Shown here: positions 30,159 through 38,292 of the stretch, one piece after another | How positions within the stretch are numbered: position 1 is the first letter of the stretch | How the letters are laid out: the number at the start of each line of letters is the position of its first letter | Assembly: GCA_009746045.1 (NCBI GenBank) | Contig: RPFO01000175.1 | Coordinates: forward strand, 4,197,794-4,261,793 | From: Mesostigma viride | Lineage: Eukaryota; Streptophyta; Mesostigmatophyceae; Mesostigmatales; Mesostigmataceae | Direction: 5' to 3' | Length of the DNA stretch: 64,000 nt | Notes under the pieces: generated by a model | What the model was told of the DNA's origin: nothing | Seen by the model: the letters and a program-made list of their open reading frames with translations, nothing else | Databases searched by the model: none | Position numbers and translations under genes: made by a program

Positions 30159-30207
30159 GGCGCGCTTATCTCAAGGGATAACATTTCTCCGCCTCTAGTA
30201 AACGATC
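30159..30207 (+). promoter_or_regulatory. Conserved 49-nt upstream block, copy 1
   Basis: The 49 nt before the ATG at 30,208 match the 49 nt before the ATG at 34,500 at roughly 42 positions. The shared core reads GGCGCGCTTATCTCA and GGATAACATTTCTCCG. This is far more conservation than in other intergenic gaps here. It marks a shared promoter or a duplicated gene unit. Confidence 0.65.
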
Positions 30208-31119
30208 ATGGCATCCCAAGGGGTTGTGATGTACCTGCAGCCCTCGCGCGAGGTGCCAGGGGATGACCCGTTTGCGAACAAGATGCGAGTGACGCCCGAT
30301 GGCATGATTTCGAAGGTAGACGTCGTCAAGGTTGTATGCTTCATGAACCCGGATGGCACGTTTACGGACAATGCAAACACTAATGCATCTCAATACCTGT
30401 CGAGGGTCAAGAGAGATTTCCCGGAAGATGACACAGGGTGTGTCATCTGGAAATTTCCAGGTGCCAGGCAGCGAGACACTCCTGTCACCGACAGAGCCGG
30501 CATCATCAAACTCATCCAGCTGCTGCCCGGCAAGAGGGCCGCGTCATTCCGCGACAAGCTGGCGACGCTGTTCGAGCGGTACCTCGACGCCGACCGGTCG
30601 CTGGCCGACGAGATTTACGCCCGCGCCGACGCCAGGGATGCTCAACTGACAGACGACAAGCGCGTCAAGAGCTGCGAAAGCACTAAGGCTCACATGGCCG
30701 CCGTGAAGGAGAGCGGCGCCCCCTATCTGGCGTCCAACCCGGCCAGTGTGTACGCGCACATCAACGAGACCCAAAACGTTACCGTGACAGGCATGCACAC
30801 TCGCGACATACGCGAATTGCACAAGATGAAGAAGAGCGACGCCACTCGTGACTACTTCACCGAAGTGCTCAGCAGTGGGATCGACTTGATGAATGTGCTC
30901 AACAAGAGGGCGATAGAAAAGGGTGGCAATCCCATTACCAGCATTGATTCTATCGGAAAAGAGTTGTTCCCGGTGTTTGAGCGCCTTAAGATGCACGAGG
31001 AAGCCAGTGCACCGCAGCCCAGGTCGTTCGCGCTGGCCAACAAGAGCAAAAGAGAAGAATACAACGCTCGACAGCGACTGGTATTGGAAACCCCAGCAAG
31101 GAAGCGTGTTTGTTCGTAA
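30208..31119 (+). CDS. Bro-N/MSV199-like DNA-binding-type protein, paralog A, 303 aa
   Basis: ATG at 30,208 (MASQGVVMYLQPSREVPG). The N-terminal 150 residues contain SQYLSRVKRDFPE, WKFPGARQRDTPVTD and IIKLIQLLPGKRAASFRDK, then LATLFERYLDAD. This set is characteristic of Bro-N/MSV199-like antirepressor-type proteins that are expanded in large DNA viruses and in eukaryotic genomes carrying viral insertions. The C-terminal half (RVKSCESTKAHMAAVKES ... PRSFALANKSKREEY) matches the other two paralogs. It probably binds DNA and regulates transcription or replication; that role is inferred from the family. An AATAAAG signal follows the stop. Confidence 0.75.
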   Translation: MASQGVVMYLQPSREVPGDDPFANKMRVTPDGMISKVDVVKVVCFMNPDGTFTDNANTNASQYLSRVKRDFPEDDTGCVIWKFPGARQRDTPVTDRAGIIKLIQLLPGKRAASFRDKLATLFERYLDADRSLADEIYARADARDAQLTDDKRVKSCESTKAHMAAVKESGAPYLASNPASVYAHINETQNVTVTGMHTRDIRELHKMKKSDATRDYFTEVLSSGIDLMNVLNKRAIEKGGNPITSIDSIGKELFPVFERLKMHEEASAPQPRSFALANKSKREEYNARQRLVLETPARKRVCS

Positions 31120-31156
31120 TAATGAGGCCCGTATGAATAAAGAGTCGTTTGCGCGA

Positions 31157-32284
31157 CTAGGACCCGCGCATTTGTTTTTGATAGTTATCCACGACCCGCT
31201 GAAGATGGTCAACCAATTTGGGATTTAGCCTCCCATCGCTCCCATAAACCGCTGGCCATCGGAGACGCCGTGTGATGAAACCCAGAGACATCCGGGGGCG
31301 TGGGGCAGGTGGCAAGGGGGCGCCCATTGGTGGGGGGGCAGGGGCGGGGGCAGGGGGGGGCGGGGCATCTGCCTTCTTCTTCTTCTTCTTCTTGGCGGTC
31401 TTTTTAGGTGCCGGCGCCGGGTTGCTCTGTACCTCCGGCTCTCCGTCGTCTCCCCCCCCCTCGTCAACTGTATTCATTCGCGCGGAAAGCTCATCCACCT
31501 TGTAAAGCACTTGTTTTGTGACGGGCCCGTCCGTTTGGCGTTGCGCGCACTTGGCTACCACTCTGGTGAGAGGGGCATGCATCCATATGCTTGTCCCGTT
31601 TGTCTTCTCATACGGAAGGAGACCGTAGGTTCTGTAGTAATAGTTCACTAGACTCAAGTTGTAGTGGATATAACACACCCATTTTCTCATTTCGTCCAAC
31701 TGTTCAGATTTGTTCAATTTCATCCGCGCCATCTGTTGAAACAGTGATTGTTTGGTTTCTGGGAATTTGTCGAGCTCCTTCACGAGTTTCTCATGCGTTA
31801 AGCCCGCATAGGGGGTTTCATCTCTGCACACGCCGTGACTTGCCTGCAAAACAAGCCTCGGTTTCGGCGACTCTTTCATTAGCGGACGTAGCTTGTTGAT
31901 GGCGTAACAGACCATTCGCCGACCCACTCCGACGAACTTGTCTTTTTCTGGTCCAGGACAATCCCAAAACTCTTGTGGACGCACGTAAAACCAATTCAAT
32001 TTAATGTAATTATCGCCACTGCCTGTGTGGATATTAAACTCCGCGTACGCCATGACATCTCCTCCCTCCACCTCTTCATCCCTAACCGCCTTCCGTATCT
32101 TCCTGGTGAGTGCCGACGTGTACCCGTCCGGAATGGGGATGCTGAGTTTCATGTATGATCTATTGTTAGTTTGCTCGTACAAACTAAAACGGTGACCGTC
32201 GATGACGGGCGGTGTGAAGCTAGTGACCTCTCTCCCGAGCGGTTTCGAATTCTTAACCATACTCGTGCAATACTCATGCAACAT
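31157..32284 (-). CDS. Possible GNAT-like acetyltransferase with a Pro/Lys-rich tail, 375 aa
   Basis: The first ATG in the frame is at 32,284 (MLHEYCTSMVKNSK). Residues 50-230 show a pattern compatible with a GNAT fold: KLNWFYVRPQEFW strand, VGVGRRMVCYAINKLRPLM as the loop-helix A, RLVLQASHGVC strand, and NYYYRTYGLLPYEKTNG as the last helix-strand pair. A low-complexity linker with KKTAKKKKKKKADAP and PAPAPAPPP follows, then a basic C-terminal segment. No substrate can be inferred. The GNAT call is a motif-level guess. Confidence 0.5.
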   Translation of the reverse strand: MLHEYCTSMVKNSKPLGREVTSFTPPVIDGHRFSLYEQTNNRSYMKLSIPIPDGYTSALTRKIRKAVRDEEVEGGDVMAYAEFNIHTGSGDNYIKLNWFYVRPQEFWDCPGPEKDKFVGVGRRMVCYAINKLRPLMKESPKPRLVLQASHGVCRDETPYAGLTHEKLVKELDKFPETKQSLFQQMARMKLNKSEQLDEMRKWVCYIHYNLSLVNYYYRTYGLLPYEKTNGTSIWMHAPLTRVVAKCAQRQTDGPVTKQVLYKVDELSARMNTVDEGGGDDGEPEVQSNPAPAPKKTAKKKKKKKADAPPPPAPAPAPPPMGAPLPPAPRPRMSLGFITRRLRWPAVYGSDGRLNPKLVDHLQRVVDNYQKQMRGS

Positions 32285-32413
32285 ATATTTCTCTCGCCTA
32301 TGTAAAAGACTCACGGCCGACCAGCGCAGGGGCGGTGGCAGTTACCGCGTGACAAAGGCTACCATCATCCGCGCGCCTCGGTTATAATAATATCATCATT
32401 CACTTGAGCATGC

Positions 32414-33010
32414 ATGTCGTATCCAGTCGTGTCCTTAGAGCGCCTCATGCCTTCAGAGACCGAAGCGGGCACGGCGGAGGGGTTCTGGCTCAACCTCACC
32501 GGCTCTCTTCACAACGATTTTGAAAAGGGGACGCAAGGGTTCATAGACAAGTTGGGGCGCTACTGCCTCGTTTTCAACGCGTATGACGAAACGTTGGAAG
32601 ACTGTCACATGAACCGCATAATTGACATGCTTTTCCACAAGAAGGTGCCATTCAGCGTCGAGTTCTACCGCGGACCGAAGTGCGCGAGTGGCGCAAGTCC
32701 CCTTACTTGGAGGCGTTGGGATTCATACATCGACATCCGCCGCCCTGAAGTGCGCGTGATACGGGCTCACCTGGAAAGGCCGTACAAGGATCCCGAGTTC
32801 TACAAGTCCGTTCCGCCCCTCGACCAACTGCAGATAGGGCCGTACTCGTTCCCTCCCGCGTACCGTCGCCTCATTCACGACTATTGCAAGGACTTCACCG
32901 TCTACGAGCTCATAGGAACTTACAACGGGGAGAACAAGAACCTGCCATCCCACAAGTCATGGAGCGAGTCTGTGCGCCTCGGGCGTGACATAAATGACGA
33001 CTGTCTCTAA
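32414..33010 (+). CDS. Hypothetical protein, 198 aa
   Basis: ATG at 32,414 (MSYPVVSLERLMPSETE), preceded by an AT-rich leader (TTATAATAATATCATC). Mixed alpha/beta composition with many aromatic residues (WRRWDSYIDIRRPEVRVI; QIGPYSFPPAYRRLIHDY). It has no membrane span and no recognised motif. It diverges from the acetyltransferase-like gene, and the shared 130-nt gap probably carries both promoters. Confidence 0.6.
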   Translation: MSYPVVSLERLMPSETEAGTAEGFWLNLTGSLHNDFEKGTQGFIDKLGRYCLVFNAYDETLEDCHMNRIIDMLFHKKVPFSVEFYRGPKCASGASPLTWRRWDSYIDIRRPEVRVIRAHLERPYKDPEFYKSVPPLDQLQIGPYSFPPAYRRLIHDYCKDFTVYELIGTYNGENKNLPSHKSWSESVRLGRDINDDCL

Positions 33011-33012
33011 CG

Positions 33013-33234
33013 ATGACAGCCGCCCGTTTCGTCCCCATCCCCGTCCCCGTCCCCACCCCCATCCCCATCCCTGTGCCCGTGCCGAGGCCGAGACCGCGGC
33101 CCAGACCCAGGTCGAGGGGGCGGAGATCTAGGCGCCACCCGCTCCGGTCTCAAAGTTACGCGGCCGTGGTTGGGGCCGTCGCCTCCGACACCGTCGCCTC
33201 CACCACCTCGGCAACCGGCCGGCTAGAGAAGTGA
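33013..33234 (+). CDS. Short Pro-x repeat ORF, 73 aa (doubtful)
   Basis: The ATG at 33,013 follows the previous stop by 2 nt. It encodes alternating xP dipeptides (PIPVPVPTPIPIPVPVP) and then RPRPRPRPRS, from a CCCATCCCCGTC-type DNA repeat. Its 3' third overlaps the opposite-strand gene at 33,156-33,536. Repeats of this kind can stay open by chance, so coding status is uncertain. Confidence 0.3.
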   Translation: MTAARFVPIPVPVPTPIPIPVPVPRPRPRPRPRSRGRRSRRHPLRSQSYAAVVGAVASDTVASTTSATGRLEK

Positions 33235-33536
33235 GCCGACCCGCCCGTCATGAGCATGGAATAGGACAAACTGGCACCCCCGGATGTCCAGAAACCCTTC
33301 CAGATCTTCCACGGCAGCGTGTCGTAGGCGTAGGCCTTGTCGCGGAAGTTCCTGTACAGCACGTAGGCGAGCCCGCTGAGACCCAGAATCCACGAGATGG
33401 ACACGGTCGACCGGATGTTTGCCTTCAGGCGAAACTTCTCCCGCTTAACCCGCACCCAGGTGGCGATCACGTGCGCCAAACCGATCAGCAGGCCGACCTT
33501 GAAGAGGTTCTTAAAATCGTACATAAACATACCCAT
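33156..33536 (-). CDS. Membrane protein with two or three spans, 126 aa
   Basis: ATG at 33,536 (MGMFMYDFKNLFKVG). Hydrophobic segments at about residues 12-28 (VGLLIGLAHVIATWV) and 46-61 (VSISWILGLSGLAYVLY), and a weaker one at about 83-95. The basic loop KREKFRLKANIR between the first two suggests a topology with that loop inside. The C-terminus is Ala/Thr-rich. The family is unknown; it could be a virion membrane protein. Confidence 0.55.
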   Translation of the reverse strand: MGMFMYDFKNLFKVGLLIGLAHVIATWVRVKREKFRLKANIRSTVSISWILGLSGLAYVLYRNFRDKAYAYDTLPWKIWKGFWTSGGASLSYSMLMTGGSAHFSSRPVAEVVEATVSEATAPTTAA

Positions 33537-33612
33537 CGCGAGTGATATAGAACCTACCTCCGTTTTTTTTTTGCGACCGAGGCCGGACAGCCGCGACGGG
33601 GGAAGAGCCGGG

Positions 33613-33911
33613 TTAACGCGAGAGGCCAGACAGGACCTCGCGGCGGTTCTCGGCGGTGTTCGCGAGGCCGCGCTCCCTCATCAAACCGTCCAACTGTCTC
33701 TTTGCCTCCACCATCGCGTCACTCAGCGAGCCACCGGTCTCCGCGTGCACCTTCTTCACGAACTTGGCCCACGGGTTCTGCGCCCCTATCTCGCTCTTGG
33801 CCTTCGAAACGACCCGGCCGTCCTTCCTCCGCACCAGGTCGTCGCTCTTAAGCCCCCGCTCGTCCTGGTCGCCCTGCCATTCATGACGTCAGCTTTGCTC
33901 CCGACAGGCAT
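33613..33911 (-). CDS. DUF5771-like giant-virus protein, second paralog, frameshifted
   Basis: ATG at 33,911 gives MPVGSKADVMNGRATRTSGG. After a 1-nt shift at the C5 run 33,853-33,857 the other frame gives LKSDDLVRRKDGRVVSK and continues to LSGLSR. Together this is the full GSKxxVMNGxAxxTSGGLxxxDLxxxKxGRxVSK block of the DUF5771-like family. The 73-codon ORF alone has no ATG, which supports a single indel in a homopolymer. It is a paralog of the gene at 486-1,096. Confidence 0.7.
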
Positions 33912-33946
33912 CCGTATTGCGTATACAACTAACCGATATTTTTTAA

Positions 33947-34363
33947 TCAGGAACGTTTACGCTTACCCGCGAGTCCCCGCCTACCAGGCATGACGGCGGT
34001 CTTGGCGGCTCTCATGACCCAATCGACGATGGCGTCCGGCCCTCTATAAAGGATGCCCGCGCCTTGTTCTCTCAGTCGGCGCAGTTTATCCATAGACACG
34101 AGCCACGACCGCCGCAGGTTCCGCTCCACCGCATTGGCCTCCCGGAGATCTCTCCTGTACTGATCAGGGGGGGCATCGCCCTTCGCCGACACCTTCGCCT
34201 TCGACAATGCCTCCAACGCCCCGCCGAAACGATACGACAGCATCCCCGATGCGGCGTGGTAATTATGCTCCATGGCCGGCGTCAGCACCGCAGCGGCTCG
34301 GGAGCGGTGTGCGCGGTGCACCGTACGAGCGCGTCGTGGGGTGCGCGTTTTCTTTGCCGCCAT
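33947..34363 (-). CDS. Basic protein, 138 aa
   Basis: ATG at 34,363 (MAAKKTRTPRRARTVHR). Both ends are strongly basic (RRARTVHRAHRSR at the start, GRRGLAGKRKRS at the end), with a helical middle (ALEALSKAKVSAKGD; AVERNLRRSWLVSMDKL). The composition suits a DNA-packaging or nucleic-acid-binding virion protein. I recognise no histone-fold or other domain. Confidence 0.55.
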   Translation of the reverse strand: MAAKKTRTPRRARTVHRAHRSRAAAVLTPAMEHNYHAASGMLSYRFGGALEALSKAKVSAKGDAPPDQYRRDLREANAVERNLRRSWLVSMDKLRRLREQGAGILYRGPDAIVDWVMRAAKTAVMPGRRGLAGKRKRS

Positions 34364-34450
34364 GTTATAATACACGCGTGTGTTTTTATATTCCGCAAAT
34401 ATATGTTTACTAAGCCGGATGGATCATTTGCAGTGATTACCTGGTAGCAT

Positions 34451-34499
34451 GGCGCGCTTATCTCAGCGGATAACATTTCTCCGACACAAGTAAACGGCC
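34451..34499 (+). promoter_or_regulatory. Conserved 49-nt upstream block, copy 2
   Basis: Second copy of the block described at 30,159, ending at the ATG at 34,500. It begins GGCGCGCTTATCTCAGCGG and includes ATAACATTTCTCCG. A viral promoter or a co-duplicated leader is the likely explanation. Confidence 0.65.
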
Positions 34500-35414
34500 A
34501 TGGCGTCCCAAACACTTGTGAGGTATCTGCAGCCTTCGCGCGGTGTGCCGGGGGAGGACCCCTTTGCTGGCAAGATCAGAGTGACGCCAGATGGCAAGAT
34601 TTCGGTTATCGACGTTATCAAAGCAATGATATATACCGATGCATCCGGCACACCTGTCCCAGACGCTCAGAGGCAAGCCAGTCATTGTCTGTCAAGGCTT
34701 GTTGAGGACAATAAAGAAGTGTGTCATTTTTTGACACTCTGGAAATTCCCAGGTGCCAGGCAGCGAGACACATCTGTCACCGACCGACAGGGAATGATAA
34801 AGATCATACAGCTGCTGCCGGGTAAGAAGGCCGCCGCCTTCCGCCACTCTATGGCCGTGCTGTTGGAGAGGTACCTCGACGCCGACCCGGCGCTCATCCA
34901 GGACCTGCACGACCGGTACCGCGACAGGACCGGCGAGGAGTTCGTGCCTCTCCCTCGCCAGCAACTGCTGGAGGCCCCTCGCATCAAGAGCTGCGAGAAG
35001 ACAAAGCTGGACATGCGCGCCATCAAGGAGAGCAGCGCCAAGCCGGTGCCCGCTCGAGTGTACGCCGCCGTCAACAACAGTTCCAACAAGCTGGCGACGG
35101 GCTACGATCAAACGGCAGACTACCGCAAGGACCAGGGGCTCACGAAGAAGAGCCAGGCCACTCGCGACACCTTCACGGACGGGATGTGCGGTCTGTCGAT
35201 ATTCTTCCACGAGCAGCACAAGGCCATGGTGTCTAAGGGGGGCGACCCCGAGAAGTCGGCCCTCTCCATAGTGGACATGCTGGCACCTGGGCTAGAAAAG
35301 TTGGGTCACTACAAGGAGGCTCGCGAGTACCGCGGCCCCGAGTTTGCGGCAAACAACAAACGACTAATGCTTGAGAACCAGGTGTGGAACAGGGACAAGA
35401 GGATGAAATCGTAA
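34500..35414 (+). CDS. Bro-N/MSV199-like protein, paralog B, 304 aa
   Basis: ATG at 34,500 (MASQTLVRYLQPSRGVPG). It shares with paralog A the N-terminal signature WKFPGARQRDTSVTDRQG, IIQLLPGKKAAAFRHS and LLERYLDADPAL. Its C-terminal half (APRIKSCEKTKLDMRAIKES, TADYRKDQGLTKKSQATRDT, EYRGPEFAANNKRLMLENQ) is closer to the remnant at 28,165-28,640 than to paralog A. The family is thought to act through DNA binding. It is intact, full length and followed by an AT-rich gap. Confidence 0.75.
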   Translation: MASQTLVRYLQPSRGVPGEDPFAGKIRVTPDGKISVIDVIKAMIYTDASGTPVPDAQRQASHCLSRLVEDNKEVCHFLTLWKFPGARQRDTSVTDRQGMIKIIQLLPGKKAAAFRHSMAVLLERYLDADPALIQDLHDRYRDRTGEEFVPLPRQQLLEAPRIKSCEKTKLDMRAIKESSAKPVPARVYAAVNNSSNKLATGYDQTADYRKDQGLTKKSQATRDTFTDGMCGLSIFFHEQHKAMVSKGGDPEKSALSIVDMLAPGLEKLGHYKEAREYRGPEFAANNKRLMLENQVWNRDKRMKS

Positions 35415-35453
35415 TCTCATTCAATTATATATAACGTTAATGTACTAATCTTA

Positions 35454-35966
35454 ATGGGTTCATACCAATGCACGGTCATTACAAACAGTGGGACGAGGTG
35501 CAGACGGCGGGGGGGCGGCCGGGCACACAAGTGCACCCAACACGCGACCAGAAACAGGAAAAACACCCACACATGGCCCTCCGCCTGCTGCGGGCACGGC
35601 AACCGGGCGAAGAAAGTCCTTCCCGTTATCCCCCCGGAAGCACGGGACGTCGAGTATTCCGCGCGACTGGCCAGGTTTCAGGATGCCCTGCGCGTCGTGC
35701 GCCAGCCGCTAGGGGGCGGTATAGGCCCTCTGCGGGCGACGGCTATCCGACAACGGAACCGAGCGAATCTTGTGGCTGCGTCCAACGACCTCCTGTCTAC
35801 AGCGCGCGCCGCGGGGGTCCCCGTGCAGGTCGTCGCCGCCGCCATCAACGCGGCTCCTCCACCCCCTCCTCCACCCCCGCCCGCGCCTGCACCTGCGCCT
35901 GCACCTGCGCCGGGCCACGGCGCCGGTCAGAGGCGAATCAACAGACGGCGCGCGCGCAGGCACTGA
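35454..35966 (+). CDS. Short Cys/His-motif protein with Pro/Ala tail, 170 aa
   Basis: ATG at 35,454. The N-terminus reads CTVITNSGTRCRRRGGG and then HKCTQH, the C...TxxGxxC...C..H arrangement found once or several times in giant-virus proteins and probably binding zinc. The protein at 38,293-38,919 has the same arrangement. A helical middle (ATAIRQRNRANLVAASNDLL) is followed by Pro runs (PPPPPPPPPAPAPAPAPAP) and an Arg-rich end. Function unknown. Confidence 0.55.
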   Translation: MGSYQCTVITNSGTRCRRRGGGRAHKCTQHATRNRKNTHTWPSACCGHGNRAKKVLPVIPPEARDVEYSARLARFQDALRVVRQPLGGGIGPLRATAIRQRNRANLVAASNDLLSTARAAGVPVQVVAAAINAAPPPPPPPPPAPAPAPAPAPGHGAGQRRINRRRARRH

Positions 35967-35972
35967 GGTGCG

Positions 35973-36164
35973 TCAGTGGCTCATGGTCGCCACCAAAAGG
36001 GCGATCACGACGACGGCAAACACGACCGGGACGACCAGCTCCGGCCTGGACACCAATGGGGGGGCAAACACAACGGGGGCGGTGGGGTCCAGATGCTCCG
36101 TCCTTTTCAAATCGCCCAGGCCCTCCTGTACTGGAGCAACGTTCTCTATGCTAGATGTGGACAT
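35973..36164 (-). CDS. Tail-anchored small membrane protein, 63 aa
   Basis: ATG at 36,164 (MSTSSIENVAPVQEGLG). One hydrophobic span at the C-terminus, residues about 44-61 (LVVPVVFAVVVIALLVATM). It ends 6 nt from the convergent gene. The layout is like the product of 6,828-7,136. Confidence 0.5.
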   Translation of the reverse strand: MSTSSIENVAPVQEGLGDLKRTEHLDPTAPVVFAPPLVSRPELVVPVVFAVVVIALLVATMSH

Positions 36165-36227
36165 GCTTTATCCACGTTACAGTAAACCAAAGTTTATTTA
36201 TTGTTTACCAATGTAGGATTTGGTTTC

Positions 36228-36762
36228 TCAACCCTTGGATGCTATCTTCGCGTTTGCCAAATCCGTCTTGGCGGCGGCCAGCTGGGTCCTGAGATTGTCG
36301 ATGCTGGCCTTGTGGTTGGTAAGGGCCAGCTCCATCAATTTCAAGGCGTCGTCCCTCTCCGAAACGACCCTCTTCAGGTCATTGACCTGGCTGGCAAGCT
36401 TGTTCCTCGCCCTTTCGTGTCTCTTTCGGGTGGCATCCCTTTCCTTCTTGTGCTTTGTGATCACCCCCTCGATCTTGTCTCTCATGTCCGCGAATTGGGA
36501 GTGAACAGTGGTCACAAACTCCCTTGGGACAAAAACCCTGGATGGGAGAGGCCCTTCGTTCAATCGGACAACTCGATTCCCCACTTCATGTGAGGGGTCT
36601 AGCACCTTAACACATTGCGACGGTGGCATGTTTTCCTTGTCAGAATCGCTGCCATCAGAGCTGCCCCCACCATCAGAACTGCTTGTGTTCTCCATCGCCG
36701 ACTTCGGGCGGATTGCGGGCGAAATGTCTCTCTCACAGTTGCTGGTCTCTTTGTCCACCATA
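36228..36762 (-). CDS. Coiled-coil protein, about 177 aa
   Basis: Several in-frame ATGs are possible (36,809, 36,762, 36,696). I favour 36,762 (MVDKETSNCERD) because codons further upstream merge into the tandem repeat tract. An acidic Ser/Gly region (SSSDGGGSSDGSDSDKEN) precedes a coiled coil from about residue 85 to the end (HSQFADMRDKIEGVITKHKK, ASQVNDLKRVVSERDDALK). The 3' end is followed by AATAAA on the minus strand near 36,192. No family recognised. Confidence 0.55.
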
Positions 36763-36784
36763 TGGCCAGGCCTGTGTGCATGGG

Positions 36785-37035
36785 GCATCCAAGATCTGTG
36801 ACGTGGCATACCAGAGATCTGTGACGTGGCAAGTGACGGGGCAGATCCGAGATCTCTGATGTGGCAGATCTCTGATGTGGCAGATCTCTGATGTGGCAGT
36901 GGCAGATCCGAGATCTCTGATGTGGCAGTGGCAGATCCGAGATCTCTGATGTGCCAGATCTCTGATGTGGCAGATCCGAGATCTCTGATGTGGCATATGA
37001 TGTGGCAGATCCAAGATCTCTACAGATCACAGATC
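36785..37035. repeat. Tandem repeat tract with GATCTCTGATGTGGCA units
   Basis: About ten imperfect copies of the 16-nt unit GATCTSTGAYGTGGCA occur, with or without a GATCCGA spacer. They lie between the coiled-coil gene and the RING gene. The AGATCT core is palindromic. Unit order is irregular, as after slippage or unequal exchange. Both flanking genes point away from the tract, so it occupies a two-way promoter position. Confidence 0.8.
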
Positions 37036-37235
37036 CACTGGCCAAGTGCCATCATAAGTGTGTTGCCAACCCTCCCCAGACACACCAAACCACCAGCGCC
37101 CAGCCATCCGAAATCCCAGTCCACCACCCATCATTCCTAGTCCCCGGAAGCCATTCCTTTTTCGCCCGAGTGCCCATTCTAAAGCCCGAGGCTCCATAAA
37201 GGTGACATTTACAGTACATTTTCGCATCAGAAATC

Positions 37236-38134
37236 ATGCCCGCCGAACATTTCCATGGCGCCTGTCTGGGTTTGCCGGAGGCTCACTACATCTACAACCC
37301 GGAGACCGGGGAAAAGCTTTTCAAGAACGTGACGAACGTGCAGTTCGCGGAGGACTGGAAGAAGCAGAACCCTGGAAAGGATCCTCACCCCCCCACCATC
37401 AGGTGCGAGAGTTGCAACGAGCTCAGGTTCATATCCGCCTACACCTGCGGCCCCATGGTCAGGCAGGCGGACGTCTGCGACCAGTGCCACGAGGCCGTCC
37501 GCAAGTACACCCTCAAGAAGAGGCTGGACATCGAGGCGCTGGCCAAGAAGGCGGTTAAGAAGTACACCGCCAAGGAGGTCCGCATCATCCCTCCGTGCGG
37601 CAGGGGCGACAGGAAGTTCGAGGAGGCCATCTGGCAGGCGGAGCACGAGGCGCACGGGGACGAGGGCATGGACAGCATCGAGGTGTGCATCCTGTGCGAC
37701 CAGAGACTGGAGAACGTTACTCTCCCAAGGTGGACATGGACACGGCCCCGCACTTCCACATGGGCGGCGTCTGCGACGGCTGCATGATGACCGTGCTGGT
37801 CGAGCAGGAGAGCCCCGACGACATCGACTGCCCCCTGTGCCTCCACGAGGACCGCCGCAAGGAGCACGTGGCCAGGCTGCAGTTCCCCTACTTCGTCTTC
37901 AACCCCCACCTGACCGCCATAGCCCACGTGGCCAGCGTGCGGTCTGTGGGCGAGATCACCATCTTCCGCGCCCACAACGCCAAGTGCATCGTCGTCGAGA
38001 AGGCCACGGGGGAGCTCGCTGCCCTGGAGGGCGGCGCGAGGAAGCGCAAGGGTGCGGACGCCTCTCCCGAGACGGAGGTGGTGTGCGTGGACAACGTCCC
38101 GCAGCCCAGGCGCAGGATTGGTCTCAGGTCCTGA
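37236..38134 (+). CDS. RING-type zinc-finger protein, one frameshift
   Basis: ATG at 37,236 (MPAEHFHGACLGLPEAHY). The first frame has a zinc pair set at residues 57-85 (IRCESCNELRFIS; ADVCDQCHEAVRK) and reaches CILCDQRLEN at about 37,690-37,715. From there the +1 frame continues with SPKVDMDTAPHFHMGGVCDG and DDIDCPLCLHEDRR, then a beta-rich tail to 38,134. Joined across a single indel near 37,715 the Cys and His ligands make a complete RING (CxxC ... HFH ... CxxC ... CPLC). RING proteins usually transfer ubiquitin. The unshifted ORF would lose the second half of the finger. Confidence 0.65.
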
Positions 38135-38292
38135 GCGGTCGATAGCGCCTTTCTCTCACTCAGCAGTTGTTTGAAGCGTGACAGGCAGCTAATTGAGCAC
38201 TGTCCCTCACCGCGTTTTATGTACAGCGCACCCTAGGGGCGCGACTAGGTGATAAACGTGCTATTATTTATTTTTTTAATGAATATATATTT

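Noticed and set aside
36785..37035. CRISPR array
   Set aside because: Units are contiguous and of variable spacing with no unique spacers, and there are no cas genes; the context is eukaryotic.
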